Assembly (NCBI GenBank): GCA_041725895.1
Contig: JBGRQA010000008.1
Coordinates: 136,151 to 200,150, forward strand
From: JBGRQA01 sp041725895
GTDB lineage: Bacteria > Bacteroidota > Bacteroidia > Bacteroidales > Marinifilaceae
Reading direction: 5' to 3'
DNA: 64,000 nucleotides
The translations under genes and the position numbers were made by a program. This document shows, in pieces, positions 25,922 to 34,795 of the stretch (positions are counted from its first letter, which is position 1; every line of letters starts with the position of its first letter). A model generated the notes under the pieces. It did no database searches and was not told the DNA's origin. It was given only the letters and a program-made list of their open reading frames with translations.

Positions 25922-27136
25922 TTAATCTGCACTTTGCCCTACTTTTTTCTCTTTTTGCTTACCCCCTCTGTTCTCCAAAGGAATGATCGGAGCTCTTTGA
26001 AATTCCGCATTCCGATCGAACAGGTACCTATAAGTATAGTGAGTTTTCATTTTCACTCCACCAACCGATTCGTAAATTGATACCATCTTAGGATTGAAGT
26101 CCCCCACCCAGGATAGTTCCAGTTCATTGTAATGGGGCTTGCGCTTCATCACTTTATCCATATGCCAGAAAATGGCTGACTCTACTCCGAATCGCTGATA
26201 TTTGGGTGTAACACCCATCACTGTTATTCTTGCCCGTGTAATGGTTTTCCGTTTCAAATAGTAGAAAAACTTTAACTTATTCCAGAAATCCAGCTTTCCA
26301 TTTAATTTGATCAGAATTTGATTGACATCCGGCATCATCACAAAAAAGGCAATGGGTTTTCCTTCGTGGTAGGCAAACCAAATGAATTCCTCCTCGATAA
26401 CTCCTTTTCCTTCACGAGCCATCTTTCGAATATCTTCCGGATCCAATGCAGTGAAATTTTCATGAAACTGCCATGCCTCATTGTATATGGATATGATATC
26501 CTGAACATACTTTTCCTGATTATCGTAACGAAAGTGCTCAAATGTAAACCCTGGTTTCTGGGCGATCCATCCGGCAATTTTCCAAAACCGCTCCGGGAAC
26601 GGCTTTTTTAAATCCAAGTGATAGCTGTACTGTTCATAGTACACTTTAAATCCATAGCTTTCAAAAAACTCTTTATAGTAGGTCTTATGATAGGGCATTC
26701 CAAACCCTTGTGGCATAAAACCATCTACCAGCAACCCCCAATGATTGTCGTTCTCTCCAAAGTTAACTGGGCCATCCATAGCCTCCATCCCCCTTTCCTT
26801 TAACCAGGATTTGGCTGTATCAAACAACAGAAAGGCAGCCACCTTATCATCAATACATTCAAAAAAACCACATCCACCGGTGGGTTGATCAAAACTAAAT
26901 GCCTTTTCTTCGTTTATAAAAGCAGCAATCCGTCCAATCAAATTACCTTCCTCATCCTTCAAGATCCAACGAATAGCATCTCCATGCCTGAAAAAATTAT
27001 TCTGCTTGGGGTCAAAGATTCCGTTAATTTCTCCATCCAAAGGACAAGCCCAATTCTTTTCATTTTTATAAATTATGCGGGCTACATCCAGGAATTCCTG
27101 ACGTGTTTGGGAATTTGAAACTTCAATTATTTTCAC
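25922..27136 (-). CDS. GNAT-like acyltransferase family protein
   Basis: A 404-residue cytosolic protein of a family frequent in Bacteroidota, usually labelled N-acetyltransferase. The N-terminal half has GRIAAFINEE and the block GGCGFFECIDD followed by MDGPVNFGENDNHWGLLVDGF, and the C-terminal half has ITRARITVMGVTPKYQRFGVE, which resembles the acetyl-CoA loop of GNAT domains, and ELSWVGDFNPKMVSIYESVG. It looks like two GNAT-type folds in tandem. Substrate unknown. The last 20 residues are Lys-rich. Single gene on the minus strand between rpmE2 and the BI-1 gene. Confidence 0.75.
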   Translation of the reverse strand: MKIIEVSNSQTRQEFLDVARIIYKNEKNWACPLDGEINGIFDPKQNNFFRHGDAIRWILKDEEGNLIGRIAAFINEEKAFSFDQPTGGCGFFECIDDKVAAFLLFDTAKSWLKERGMEAMDGPVNFGENDNHWGLLVDGFMPQGFGMPYHKTYYKEFFESYGFKVYYEQYSYHLDLKKPFPERFWKIAGWIAQKPGFTFEHFRYDNQEKYVQDIISIYNEAWQFHENFTALDPEDIRKMAREGKGVIEEEFIWFAYHEGKPIAFFVMMPDVNQILIKLNGKLDFWNKLKFFYYLKRKTITRARITVMGVTPKYQRFGVESAIFWHMDKVMKRKPHYNELELSWVGDFNPKMVSIYESVGGVKMKTHYTYRYLFDRNAEFQRAPIIPLENRGGKQKEKKVGQSAD

Positions 27137-27212
27137 AAGTCTTCGTCTTTAATAGTAGTTCATGTCCGGCTCTTCTCCAGCCTTTTATCAATCAAATAGG
27201 AAATAAGGGAAA

Positions 27213-27974
27213 CTACCGGTCGCGTCCGGCAAATTTAGCAAGCAATCGTAACAATTCGATATACAACCAAATCAAAGTAACCATTAAACCAAAGGCCCCA
27301 TACCACTCCATGTGTTTGGGAGCTCCCATAGCTGCACCTCTTTCAATAAAGTCAAAATCCAAAACCAGGTTTAGAGCAGCTATTACAACCACAACCAAAC
27401 TAATTCCTATACTGAGATTACCTGAACCATACATGAAATCCAAATTTACCCCAAAGAAACTCATTACAAAAGTTACCAGATAGAATAAAGCTATTCCACC
27501 TGTAGCAGCTATTATTCCCGTACGAAATTTTTGTGTAACACGAACCCATCCGCTCTTATAAGCAAACAGCATAGCAAACAGCGTAGCAAAAGTTAAACCA
27601 ACTGCTTGCACTACAATCCCCGGATAGTAACTATTAAACATGGCAGACAAACCTCCCAACAACAGACCTTCACAAATTGCATACACCGGTGCAGTATAAG
27701 GCGACCAAACAGGCTTAAAAACAGTAACCAAGGCAAAAATGAGTCCTCCAACAGATCCTCCTATAATCCAGGGGGTTATAGATGCCCCCATTCCTTCGGG
27801 AGTAATATCATTAAAAAACAATCTCCAGGTGTAGCTGGCTGCTGCCACCACCAGCAGTAACATTAATCCAATTTTATTAACAGTACCATTTACCGTCATG
27901 CTTTCTTCGGCAACTCCTGAAGAGGAAAATACCTTATTGCTGAATACAGGATTCGAACTCTTTGTTAATTGCAT
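27213..27974 (-). CDS. Bax inhibitor-1/YccA family membrane protein
   Basis: About 253 residues from the ATG at 27974 (MQLTKSSNPVF); a longer version to 28019 adds a segment without family character. Seven hydrophobic segments form the BI-1 core. The opening SSNPVFSNKVF and the closing LNLVLDFDFIERGAAMGAPKHMEWYGAFG are hallmarks of this bacterial YccA-like subgroup, including the paired acidic residues near the C-terminus. BI-1 family members act as pH-sensitive calcium leak channels or modulators of membrane proteolysis; no particular role is shown here. Confidence 0.88.
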   Translation of the reverse strand: MQLTKSSNPVFSNKVFSSSGVAEESMTVNGTVNKIGLMLLLVVAAASYTWRLFFNDITPEGMGASITPWIIGGSVGGLIFALVTVFKPVWSPYTAPVYAICEGLLLGGLSAMFNSYYPGIVVQAVGLTFATLFAMLFAYKSGWVRVTQKFRTGIIAATGGIALFYLVTFVMSFFGVNLDFMYGSGNLSIGISLVVVVIAALNLVLDFDFIERGAAMGAPKHMEWYGAFGLMVTLIWLYIELLRLLAKFAGRDR

Positions 27975-28136
27975 AATAAAATTTCTTCTTATGATTTTTA
28001 CCTTACCCGCATCAATCATTCTAATTTATATTCACAAGCCTCATTCCGGGCAAGGCCTAATTTTTAAGCTTTAAAAATATAAAATTTGATACTTATGTGT
28101 ACCATTACCTAAAAGTTTTAACAACAATTAAATTTT

Positions 28137-28817
28137 TCACAATGCAGCATCCAACTCATATTTCATTTCCTGGGCTACCTCCATCCAAGCAGAATCGTTA
28201 TTTCGACGTTCCTGAAGAAGGGCTATTATCTGTTTTCGCAACCTCTCCGATTTTCTGGCTATTTTCCCAAGATTACGACATAGCGTCTTTTGATAATACC
28301 CTGGAAAAATTTCCAATGGTAATTTGGACAAGAAATCAGAAAAAACTTCCTCCTGTACATCCATCCCCAACATTGCGCGACGTCCGGTAATGAGAAGGGC
28401 GGCCCAGCGAAATTTCTCTTCGGGAAAACCGATCCAATTAACAACAGTCTCCATTATACCGGGTATCTTACAGAACAAATTCATAGAGATCTGCTCAATC
28501 ATTTCCGGCGATTCCAGTTCTCCCATCCAACGGTCAATCTGTTCCCCAGTTACTTTTTCGGGCTCCTCCAACAAAGTTGCCAATATTCGTGTTTCACGGT
28601 AGGCTTTGCACCACAATTTTTGTGCAAGCAGATGATTCATATCATATTTTGATGCCAATTGGCGTAAACTAATGATAGACGCCCCCAACGACTTTTCGTA
28701 CTGAAGTCCGTAATCTTTCATCTCCTGATGAATTTCGCCATTCATCAACAGATTAATCTCCTTCAGAATTTCCTGATATTGACTCTCAATCTCCTGATTA
28801 TCTAAAAAAAACTCCAT
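28137..28817 (-). CDS. AlkD-like DNA alkylation repair family protein (HEAT-like)
   Basis: A 226-residue all-alpha protein resembling the DNA alkylation repair (AlkC/AlkD) family, built of HEAT-like helices. Seen: GASIISLRQLASKYDMNHLLAQKLW, then the family-like ETRILATLLEEPEKVTGEQIDRWMGELES, in which the Trp of DRW and the acidic residues match the usual pattern. AlkD removes bulky alkylated bases. Whether this member keeps the catalytic Asp/Trp pair cannot be decided without alignment. Single gene. Confidence 0.7.
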   Translation of the reverse strand: MEFFLDNQEIESQYQEILKEINLLMNGEIHQEMKDYGLQYEKSLGASIISLRQLASKYDMNHLLAQKLWCKAYRETRILATLLEEPEKVTGEQIDRWMGELESPEMIEQISMNLFCKIPGIMETVVNWIGFPEEKFRWAALLITGRRAMLGMDVQEEVFSDFLSKLPLEIFPGYYQKTLCRNLGKIARKSERLRKQIIALLQERRNNDSAWMEVAQEMKYELDAAL

Positions 28818-28900
28818 TTCTACATCATTTGTTAAGTGACTACAAAATTAGACTTTATAATTGAGATGAACATTTTTTTTATTTTTTTTTCAAAAAAGCT

Positions 28901-28932
28901 TTGGAAGTATTCGTGAGATTTGTCTATATTTG
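28901..28932 (+). promoter_or_regulatory. Promoter of the tRNA-His pair
   Basis: TTG at 28901-28903, a 21-base spacer and TATATTTG at 28925-28932. The -7 box lies 21 bases before the first tRNA. Confidence 0.7.
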
Positions 28933-28953
28933 CATCGCAAAACAAGCAAAAAT

Positions 28954-29028
28954 GGTGGTTGTAGCTCAGTTGGTTAGAGCGCTGGATTGTGGTTCCAGAG
29001 GTCGTCGGTTCGAAACCGATCATCCACC
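28954..29028 (+). tRNA. tRNA-His (GTG), first copy
   Basis: Cloverleaf with the extra G(-1) pairing with C73, D-arm GTAGCTCAG, anticodon stem-loop CTGGA-TTGTGGT-TCCAG giving anticodon GTG, and T-arm GTCGG-TTCGAAA-CCGAT. CCA is not encoded. The acceptor stem GGTGGTTG/CATCCACC has a T-T opposition at pair 5-68. Identical to the second copy 161 bases on. Confidence 0.97.
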
Positions 29029-29114
29029 CTCATTTAAATTAAATGAAGTTGTTCAATACAAGAGCAGCTTTTTTTTAGCGGTACAATTTAAGTATTGCAT
29101 CACAAAATCAACAT

Positions 29115-29189
29115 GGTGGTTGTAGCTCAGTTGGTTAGAGCGCTGGATTGTGGTTCCAGAGGTCGTCGGTTCGAAACCGATCATCCACC
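29115..29189 (+). tRNA. tRNA-His (GTG), second copy
   Basis: Identical over its full length to the copy at 28954-29028, including the T-T opposition in the acceptor stem. Both are likely on one transcript, from the promoter at 28901 to the terminator just after this copy. Confidence 0.97.
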
Positions 29190-29192
29190 CTT

Positions 29193-29224
29193 AAAAGCTG
29201 TTCCGTATGGAGCAGCTTTTTTTT
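29193..29224 (+). terminator. Terminator of the tRNA-His unit
   Basis: AAAAGCTGTTCC pairs with GGAGCAGCTTTT (one mismatch, 8-base centre) and runs into nine T residues. Confidence 0.85.
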
Positions 29225-29314
29225 TGCGCTCTACTCAACCGGTTTTCCCTATAACGACATAAAAAATTCAGAATTATATCTTTACTTTGCGCCTGGTTAC
29301 TTAAACAGCAAATA

Positions 29315-30217
29315 ATGAAAAACAAACAGTTGCTGATATATAGCAGCATCATACTCTCCATGCTTTTTTGGAGCTTCTCTTTTGTATGGGTAAAAATCGT
29401 ATACCAGGTTTACAACCCCATTACCACAGTATTTCTCCGACTAATTATTTCTTCCTCATTACTATTTCTTATTGGAGGCGGATTAAAACAACTGCAAAGA
29501 ATAGAATCCAAAGATCGACTGAGATTGCTAGCCCTTGCCTTTTTCGAGCCATTCCTCTATTTTATGGGAGAAAGTTTTGGACTAAAATATGTCTCCTCCA
29601 CTCTGGGGGCAGTTATAATTTCCACTATCCCTTTGTTCTCCCCTATTGCAGCCTACTATTTCCATAAGGAGAAGCTATCAAAAATGAACATTGCTGGAAT
29701 CCTTGTCTCTATCCTTGGGGTTGGTGTTATCATCCTCAACAAAAATCTTTCTTTGATTGTATCGCCCATTGGATTGTCTTTGCTCTTTGTAGCTGTTGCT
29801 GCAGCAGTGGGCTATTCCATTGTTTTGAAAAACATTGCAAGAAAATACAACTCCATTACCATTATCACTTACCAGAACTCTATTGGAATTCTCCTCTTCC
29901 TCCCATTTTTTCTAGGGTTTGATCTACAACATTTTTTACACGCTAAACCAACCATGGAGGTTTGGATTGCTCTAATTGAATTAGCTATTTTTGCCTCTAC
30001 CCTCGCCTTTGTTTGCTTTACCTACGCCATGAAACACCTTGGTGTAACCAAAAGCAACATTTTTATCAATGCCATTCCGGTATTTACTGCTATTTTTGCC
30101 TATTTTGTTTTGAAGGACACCTTGGGATGGCAAAAGATAATAGGAATTCTAATTGTAATAGGGGGGCTGTTCCTTTCTCAAACCAATATGAAAAAAACAC
30201 TCAAATCAACACAGTAA
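29315..30217 (+). CDS. EamA/DMT-superfamily transporter
   Basis: A 300-residue protein with ten membrane helices in two EamA repeats (residues about 8-140 and 155-290). The first helix carries the family block LFWSFSFVWVKIVYQVYNP, and the repeat ends show YFHKEKLSKMNIAGILVSILGV and FVLKDTLGWQKIIGILIVIGG. The DMT superfamily exports metabolites such as amino acids and nucleotide precursors; the cargo here is unknown. It ends 4 bases before the YkgJ-like gene, so the two are probably co-transcribed. Confidence 0.9.
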   Translation: MKNKQLLIYSSIILSMLFWSFSFVWVKIVYQVYNPITTVFLRLIISSSLLFLIGGGLKQLQRIESKDRLRLLALAFFEPFLYFMGESFGLKYVSSTLGAVIISTIPLFSPIAAYYFHKEKLSKMNIAGILVSILGVGVIILNKNLSLIVSPIGLSLLFVAVAAAVGYSIVLKNIARKYNSITIITYQNSIGILLFLPFFLGFDLQHFLHAKPTMEVWIALIELAIFASTLAFVCFTYAMKHLGVTKSNIFINAIPVFTAIFAYFVLKDTLGWQKIIGILIVIGGLFLSQTNMKKTLKSTQ

Positions 30218-30221
30218 AAGA

Positions 30222-30728
30222 ATGAGCGAATACAAGATTGATCTGGAGAAATTGAAACAGCAGGCAAAAAATGCAGAAAACGAAAACAAAACATTTTTTG
30301 CCCGATTAAAGAAAAAGAAACCCAAACAATTGGACAACATCACTCACCAACTGCACGAGGAGGTGTTCGAGGAGGTAGACTGTTTGGATTGTGCCAATTG
30401 CTGTAAAAGCATCAGTCCCATTATTATAGATAAAGATATTGAGCGTCTGGCCAGACACCTAAAAATGAAACCGTCTGAATTCATCGATCAATACCTTCAT
30501 CTGGACAAGGAAAATGATTACGTATACAAAGAAACTCCCTGTCCTTTTCTCATGCCTGACAATCACTGTATGGTTTATGAGAGTCGCCCCCGGGCTTGTA
30601 GGGAATACCCACATACCGACAGAAAACGTTTCTTCCAGATTCTAAATCTAACACTTAAAAACACTCACTACTGTCCCGCAGTGTATGAAGTAACGGAGCG
30701 ACTAAAAATGAAAAAGGATCAATTTTGA
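30222..30728 (+). CDS. YkgJ-family cysteine cluster protein
   Basis: A 168-residue cytosolic protein with the Cys pattern of the YkgJ (CxxCxxCC) family: DCLDCANCCKSISPII near residue 55, CPFLMPDNHCMVYESRPRACREYP near residue 107 and a closing HYCPAVYEV. The cysteines probably bind a metal or Fe-S cluster; the family has no settled function. It follows the EamA gene closely. Confidence 0.87.
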   Translation: MSEYKIDLEKLKQQAKNAENENKTFFARLKKKKPKQLDNITHQLHEEVFEEVDCLDCANCCKSISPIIIDKDIERLARHLKMKPSEFIDQYLHLDKENDYVYKETPCPFLMPDNHCMVYESRPRACREYPHTDRKRFFQILNLTLKNTHYCPAVYEVTERLKMKKDQF

Positions 30729-30809
30729 TTTAAAATAATTGTCACTTTGATGCAAACAGAACTATTATGATTCCTATATTTACATTTTAATCGCACACAC
30801 CTGCAATGA

Positions 30810-31850
30810 ATGAAAAGAAATTTAGCTATCATATTTTTCCTCCTGATGTCATCATTTTCCTCTTTAGCCCAAGTGGGGGGAGAAAGAATTTATGAATTTC
30901 TAAATCTCCCCAGTTCAGCCAGGGTAACAGCTTTGGGAGGGGAACAAATTGCAACCGGAGACGCGGAGGCCGACTTGAGTTTTCACAACCCATCTCTTCT
31001 TTCTGCCGACATGGATCAAACCATTAGCCTGAACTATGTGAGCTATTTGGCAGATATAAATTATGGCTATGCTTCGTACACCAAACACTTTAATAAATGG
31101 GGCACATGGTCGGCAGGAATTCACTACGTAAATTACGGCAAATTCGTTGGAGCTGATGAATATGGTCAAATTACCGGAAATTTCAAGGCTTCTGAATACG
31201 CTCTCCTAATTAGCTGGGCTATGCAACTGTCTCCCAAAATCAATATTGGAGCCAGTTTCAAACCCATTTATTCAAATCTGGAAAAATACAACTCATTTGG
31301 TCTGGCTATGGATTTTGGAGTAACCTACAGCAGTACCGATCAACTTTTCAAAGCTGCATTGGTGGCAAAAAATGCAGGCTATCAATTCATCCCTTACTAT
31401 GGCTCAGAAAGGGAACCTCTTCCCTTTGAAATATTGGTAGGTATGAGTCAAAAACTAGCCCATGCCCCATTTCGCATCGCAATCACCTACCGTCACCTGC
31501 AGAAGTTCGATCTTAACTATACCTCTCCACTTTCCATCTCCAATCGGACCGAAACGGACCAAAACTTATCTGATAAAAAAGACAGTTTTGGCGACAAAAT
31601 ACTAAAGCACATGATCATGGGACTGGAATTCCTCCCCATGAAAAATGTAGTACTCCGTACCGGATACAATTTCCAAAGGCGTCAGGAACTAAAAGTAGAT
31701 TCCAAAAGCTCAACCGTTGGATTTTCCTGGGGATTTGGTATAAAAATCTCACAATTCCATATCAATTATTCATCTGCCCGCTACCATCTGGCAGGAGCAT
31801 CCAATCACTTTTCCATTAGTACCCGTCTGAGTGACTTCAACTTCAAATAA
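30810..31850 (+). CDS. porQ: Type IX secretion system protein PorQ
   Basis: A 346-residue outer-membrane beta-barrel type protein with a signal peptide (residues 1-20, ending SSLAQ). It matches PorQ: the opening GGERIYEFLNLPSSARVTALGG, ATGDAEADLSFHNPSLLS and many alternating strands to the C-terminal ISTRLSDFNFK. PorQ is an accessory part of the T9SS attachment complex, which fixes cargo to the cell surface. Its neighbours cmk, ispH and pfkA are the same as in other Bacteroidia as far as I remember. Confidence 0.88.
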   Translation: MKRNLAIIFFLLMSSFSSLAQVGGERIYEFLNLPSSARVTALGGEQIATGDAEADLSFHNPSLLSADMDQTISLNYVSYLADINYGYASYTKHFNKWGTWSAGIHYVNYGKFVGADEYGQITGNFKASEYALLISWAMQLSPKINIGASFKPIYSNLEKYNSFGLAMDFGVTYSSTDQLFKAALVAKNAGYQFIPYYGSEREPLPFEILVGMSQKLAHAPFRIAITYRHLQKFDLNYTSPLSISNRTETDQNLSDKKDSFGDKILKHMIMGLEFLPMKNVVLRTGYNFQRRQELKVDSKSSTVGFSWGFGIKISQFHINYSSARYHLAGASNHFSISTRLSDFNFK

Positions 31851-31956
31851 ATTCCCAGCGACCGCAAAAGTCCATTTCAATCGTTTTCGCTGATTTCCCA
31901 ACACATACAGCAGCATTTTTAAAAGTAAAATCGAGGAATTTGAAGGATTTTCTTTA

Positions 31957-31964
31957 TACTTTTG
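31957..31964 (+). promoter_or_regulatory. Candidate -7 box TACTTTTG for cmk
   Basis: TACTTTTG fits TAnnTTTG and lies 36 bases before the cmk start. The nearest TTG (31940) is only 14 bases away, so the -33 part is weak. Confidence 0.4.
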
Positions 31965-32000
31965 TACCCTAATTGCACTAAACACTAGCATTTCAAAAAG

Positions 32001-32699
32001 ATGAATACACCTCAAAAAAAGCTAATTATCGCCATTGATGGCTACTCGTCCTGTGGAAAAAGCACCGTGGCGAAAGATCTGGCAAAAAAAATTGGCTATA
32101 CATATATTGACAGTGGTGCCATGTACAGGGTAATCACACTTTATGCCCTTCGCAACAATCTGATTACTGATGAAATTGTTGATGAAGAAAAACTAAAAGA
32201 AAGCCTCAAGGATATCTCCATCTCCTTCCAATACAACCAACAATCACAGAGACATGAAACATTTCTTAACGGAGAACTGGTAGAGGATGAAATTAGAACT
32301 CTGGAAGTTTCCAATAATGTAAGTGCTATTGCTAAAATCCGATTCGTTCGGGAAAAATTAGTGACACTACAGCGAGAAATGAGCGAAGGAGGTGCTGTAA
32401 TTATGGATGGACGCGACATAGGAACCGTGGTTTTCCCCAATGCCGATCTGAAGATATTCATGACAGCAGCAGTAGATGTCCGCGCAATGCGTCGCTACAA
32501 AGAACTTGCGGCAAAGAATGAACCAATTACTCTGGAAGAAATTAGCGAAAATGTAAAAAAACGCGATTACATTGACGAAAACAGAGAAGAAAGTCCCCTG
32601 CGAAAAGCAGAGGATGCAATCATTCTAGACAACAGCTACATGACTCCTGAAGAGCAACTGGATTGGATCGTTGAAAAAATGAACGAAATCCAAAAGTAA
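32001..32699 (+). CDS. cmk: (d)CMP kinase
   Basis: Phosphorylates CMP and dCMP in nucleotide supply. The 232-residue protein shows the P-loop GYSSCGKST, the CMP-binding YIDSGAMYR, then MDGRDIGTVVFPNADLKIFM and the lid region KKRDYIDENREESPLRKAEDA. The length and motif order are standard. It stands between porQ and the ispH-pfkA frame. Confidence 0.97.
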   Translation: MNTPQKKLIIAIDGYSSCGKSTVAKDLAKKIGYTYIDSGAMYRVITLYALRNNLITDEIVDEEKLKESLKDISISFQYNQQSQRHETFLNGELVEDEIRTLEVSNNVSAIAKIRFVREKLVTLQREMSEGGAVIMDGRDIGTVVFPNADLKIFMTAAVDVRAMRRYKELAAKNEPITLEEISENVKKRDYIDENREESPLRKAEDAIILDNSYMTPEEQLDWIVEKMNEIQK

Positions 32700-32812
32700 G
32701 CAGTTACACATTGAATAAATCACGAAACGAGCCATGAGAAAGTTTCCTCTCTCAGAAATATAATTACACATTGGCAACTTCCTTGTGACAATTTTGAACT
32801 AATTGAAAGCAC

Positions 32813-34657
32813 ATGAATATTGAAATTGATCCAAATTCCGGCTTTTGCTTTGGAGTGGTAAATGCCATCCAAAGGGCAGAAAAGGAGCTGCAAACCAACG
32901 AGCAACTTTTTTGTATTGGCGATATTGTGCACAATAGTATGGAGGTAGACAGGCTTCAAAAACTGGGCTTAACCACCATTAATCATGAAACTTTCGCCCG
33001 GTTGCAGAATTGCAAAGTACTGTTACGGGCCCATGGCGAACCCCCATCCACATACGAAACCGCGAAAAGAAACAACATTGAAATCATTGATGCATCTTGC
33101 CCTGTTGTTCTAAACCTTCAGAAGCGCATCAAAGCGGCATATCAACAAAGCCTTACCAATAACGGACAAATTGTTATTTACGGTAAAAAGGGACATGCGG
33201 AAGTAAACGGGCTGGTAGGCCAAACCAATGGAGAAGCCATTGTGGTAGAGACACTGGATGATCTGGCAAAAGTAGATACATCCCGCCCAATCACGCTTTT
33301 TTCTCAAACTACCAAGACAATCTCAGGCTTTCAGGAGCTAATTTCCGTTTTGAAAGAAAAGGCTCAAAACGAACTTCATATCAATGATACCATTTGCCGA
33401 AAAGTAGCCAACCGTGTTCCTCTCATGCAGGAATTCGCAAAAAAGCACGATGTAATTATTTTCGTAAGTGGTCAAAAAAGCTCCAACGGCAAATTACTCT
33501 TTGAAGTCTGCCAAAAAGAGAACTCCAAAAGTCACTTCGTCTCCCACCCTAGCGAAGTAAAAAAAGAATGGTGGGAAAAAGCCAAATCAGTTGGAATTTG
33601 CGGTGCAACTTCAACCCCCAGCTGGTTAATGGAAAAAATATCAGAAAACATCAAACTTCAAACAAATAAAGTCATTATGTCAAAATTGAAAAAAATTGCC
33701 GTACTTACTTCCGGAGGTGATGCTCCAGGAATGAATGCTGCAATTAGAGCGGTAGCCCGTACTGCGATCTTCAACAAACTAAGTGTTGTTGGGATTTTTC
33801 GTGGCTACCAGGGGATGATTGAAGGAGATTTCAAGACATTTAAATCCCACGATGTAAGTAACATCATTCAACGAGGAGGAACCATCCTTCGCTCAGCACG
33901 AAGCGATGAATTTCGTACGCCGGAAGGTCGTAAAAAAGCTTACGATCAGTTAAAGAAAAACGAAATTGATGCATTAGTAGTAATCGGAGGGGATGGTACT
34001 TTTACCGGAGCACGCCTGTTCTCTCAGGAATTCGACATTCCTACCGTAGGAATTCCAGGAACCATTGACAACGATCTCTATGGTACCGATTACACCATTG
34101 GCTACGATACTGCATTAAATACAGTTGTTGATGCCGTTGATAAAATTCGCGACACCGCAAGTGCACACAACCGCTTATTCTTTATTGAAGTAATGGGCCG
34201 TGATGCAGGATTCATAGCACTTCGAAGTGGTATTGCTACTGGTGCAGAGGCCATTTTAATTCCGGAAAGAGAAACTCACGTACAGGATTTGCAACGTTAT
34301 CTTGAAAAAGGATACAAGGAACACAAATCAAGTGGTATTGTAATTGTTGCCGAGGGCGACAAATCGGGTGGAGCTTACGAAATCGCCAAAAAGATTGAGA
34401 AGAAACATCCTGAATATGATATCCGTGTATCTGTTCTGGGACACATGCAACGTGGAGGTTCACCATCAGCGTTCGACCGTGTAACTGCCAGCCGTTTGGG
34501 TGTTGCAGCAGTAGAGGCTTTGTTGGATGATCAGAAAAGTATCATGGTGGGTGTCATGAACAACGAAATCACTCAGATTTCTTTCAATCAAGCCATCAAG
34601 AATTCAAAAAATGTTAAGATGTCACTATTGAACATCACTGACATTCTGGCAATATAA
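32813..34657 (+). CDS. Fused IspH (HMBPP reductase) and PfkA (6-phosphofructokinase)
   Basis: One uninterrupted 614-codon frame holds two complete enzymes. Residues 1-285 are IspH, the [4Fe-4S] enzyme that ends the MEP isoprenoid pathway: GFCFGV, RAHGE, DASCPVV, DTICRKVANRV and GATSTPSWLME carry its cysteines and substrate residues. Residues 289-614 are PfkA: AVLTSGGDAPGMNAAIRAV, VIGGDGTFTGA, GIPGTIDNDLYGTDYTIG, VEVMGRDAGFIA-like EVMGRDAGF and GHMQRGGSP. The junction is only about five residues (LQTNK-VI), and an ATG at 33677 stands exactly where free PfkA would begin. Either one polypeptide is made or pfkA is also started internally. A TAA at 33667, one frame off, may be the lost ispH stop. 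Confidence 0.92.
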   Translation: MNIEIDPNSGFCFGVVNAIQRAEKELQTNEQLFCIGDIVHNSMEVDRLQKLGLTTINHETFARLQNCKVLLRAHGEPPSTYETAKRNNIEIIDASCPVVLNLQKRIKAAYQQSLTNNGQIVIYGKKGHAEVNGLVGQTNGEAIVVETLDDLAKVDTSRPITLFSQTTKTISGFQELISVLKEKAQNELHINDTICRKVANRVPLMQEFAKKHDVIIFVSGQKSSNGKLLFEVCQKENSKSHFVSHPSEVKKEWWEKAKSVGICGATSTPSWLMEKISENIKLQTNKVIMSKLKKIAVLTSGGDAPGMNAAIRAVARTAIFNKLSVVGIFRGYQGMIEGDFKTFKSHDVSNIIQRGGTILRSARSDEFRTPEGRKKAYDQLKKNEIDALVVIGGDGTFTGARLFSQEFDIPTVGIPGTIDNDLYGTDYTIGYDTALNTVVDAVDKIRDTASAHNRLFFIEVMGRDAGFIALRSGIATGAEAILIPERETHVQDLQRYLEKGYKEHKSSGIVIVAEGDKSGGAYEIAKKIEKKHPEYDIRVSVLGHMQRGGSPSAFDRVTASRLGVAAVEALLDDQKSIMVGVMNNEITQISFNQAIKNSKNVKMSLLNITDILAI

Positions 34658-34687
34658 ACAAACTGCCTTTCAGTATACTGAGTTCAA

Positions 34688-34711
34688 ACAGGGCAAACAT
34701 CCTGTTTTTGA
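34688..34711 (+). terminator. Terminator after the ispH-pfkA frame
   Basis: AAACAGG and CCTGTTT pair around an 8-base loop and are followed by T residues, 31 bases past the stop codon. Confidence 0.6.
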
Positions 34712-34747
34712 TTTCGCTTTTTGTTCGAAGCATTGAGCTAGGGCATT

Positions 34748-34777
34748 TTGTAAAACAGCACTAATCTCATAACTTTG
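34748..34777 (+). promoter_or_regulatory. Promoter of priA
   Basis: TTG (34748-34750), 19-base spacer, TAACTTTG (34770-34777): a full match to the Bacteroidota consensus. It lies 18 bases before the ATG at 34796 and overlaps an in-frame upstream TTG, which supports the ATG as the start. Confidence 0.7.
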
Positions 34778-34795
34778 AACAAAAGCAAAATCATT

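Noticed and set aside
28590..28606. TGTTTCACG as half of a parS site
   Set aside because: Only the left half matches; the complementary half is absent and it lies inside the AlkD-like gene.
33600..33680. Frameshift error in the A-run GGAAAAAATATC as the cause of the ispH-pfkA fusion
   Set aside because: Adding a base there would change the natural-looking IspH tail MEKISENIK; a loss nearer CAAACAAATAA fits better.
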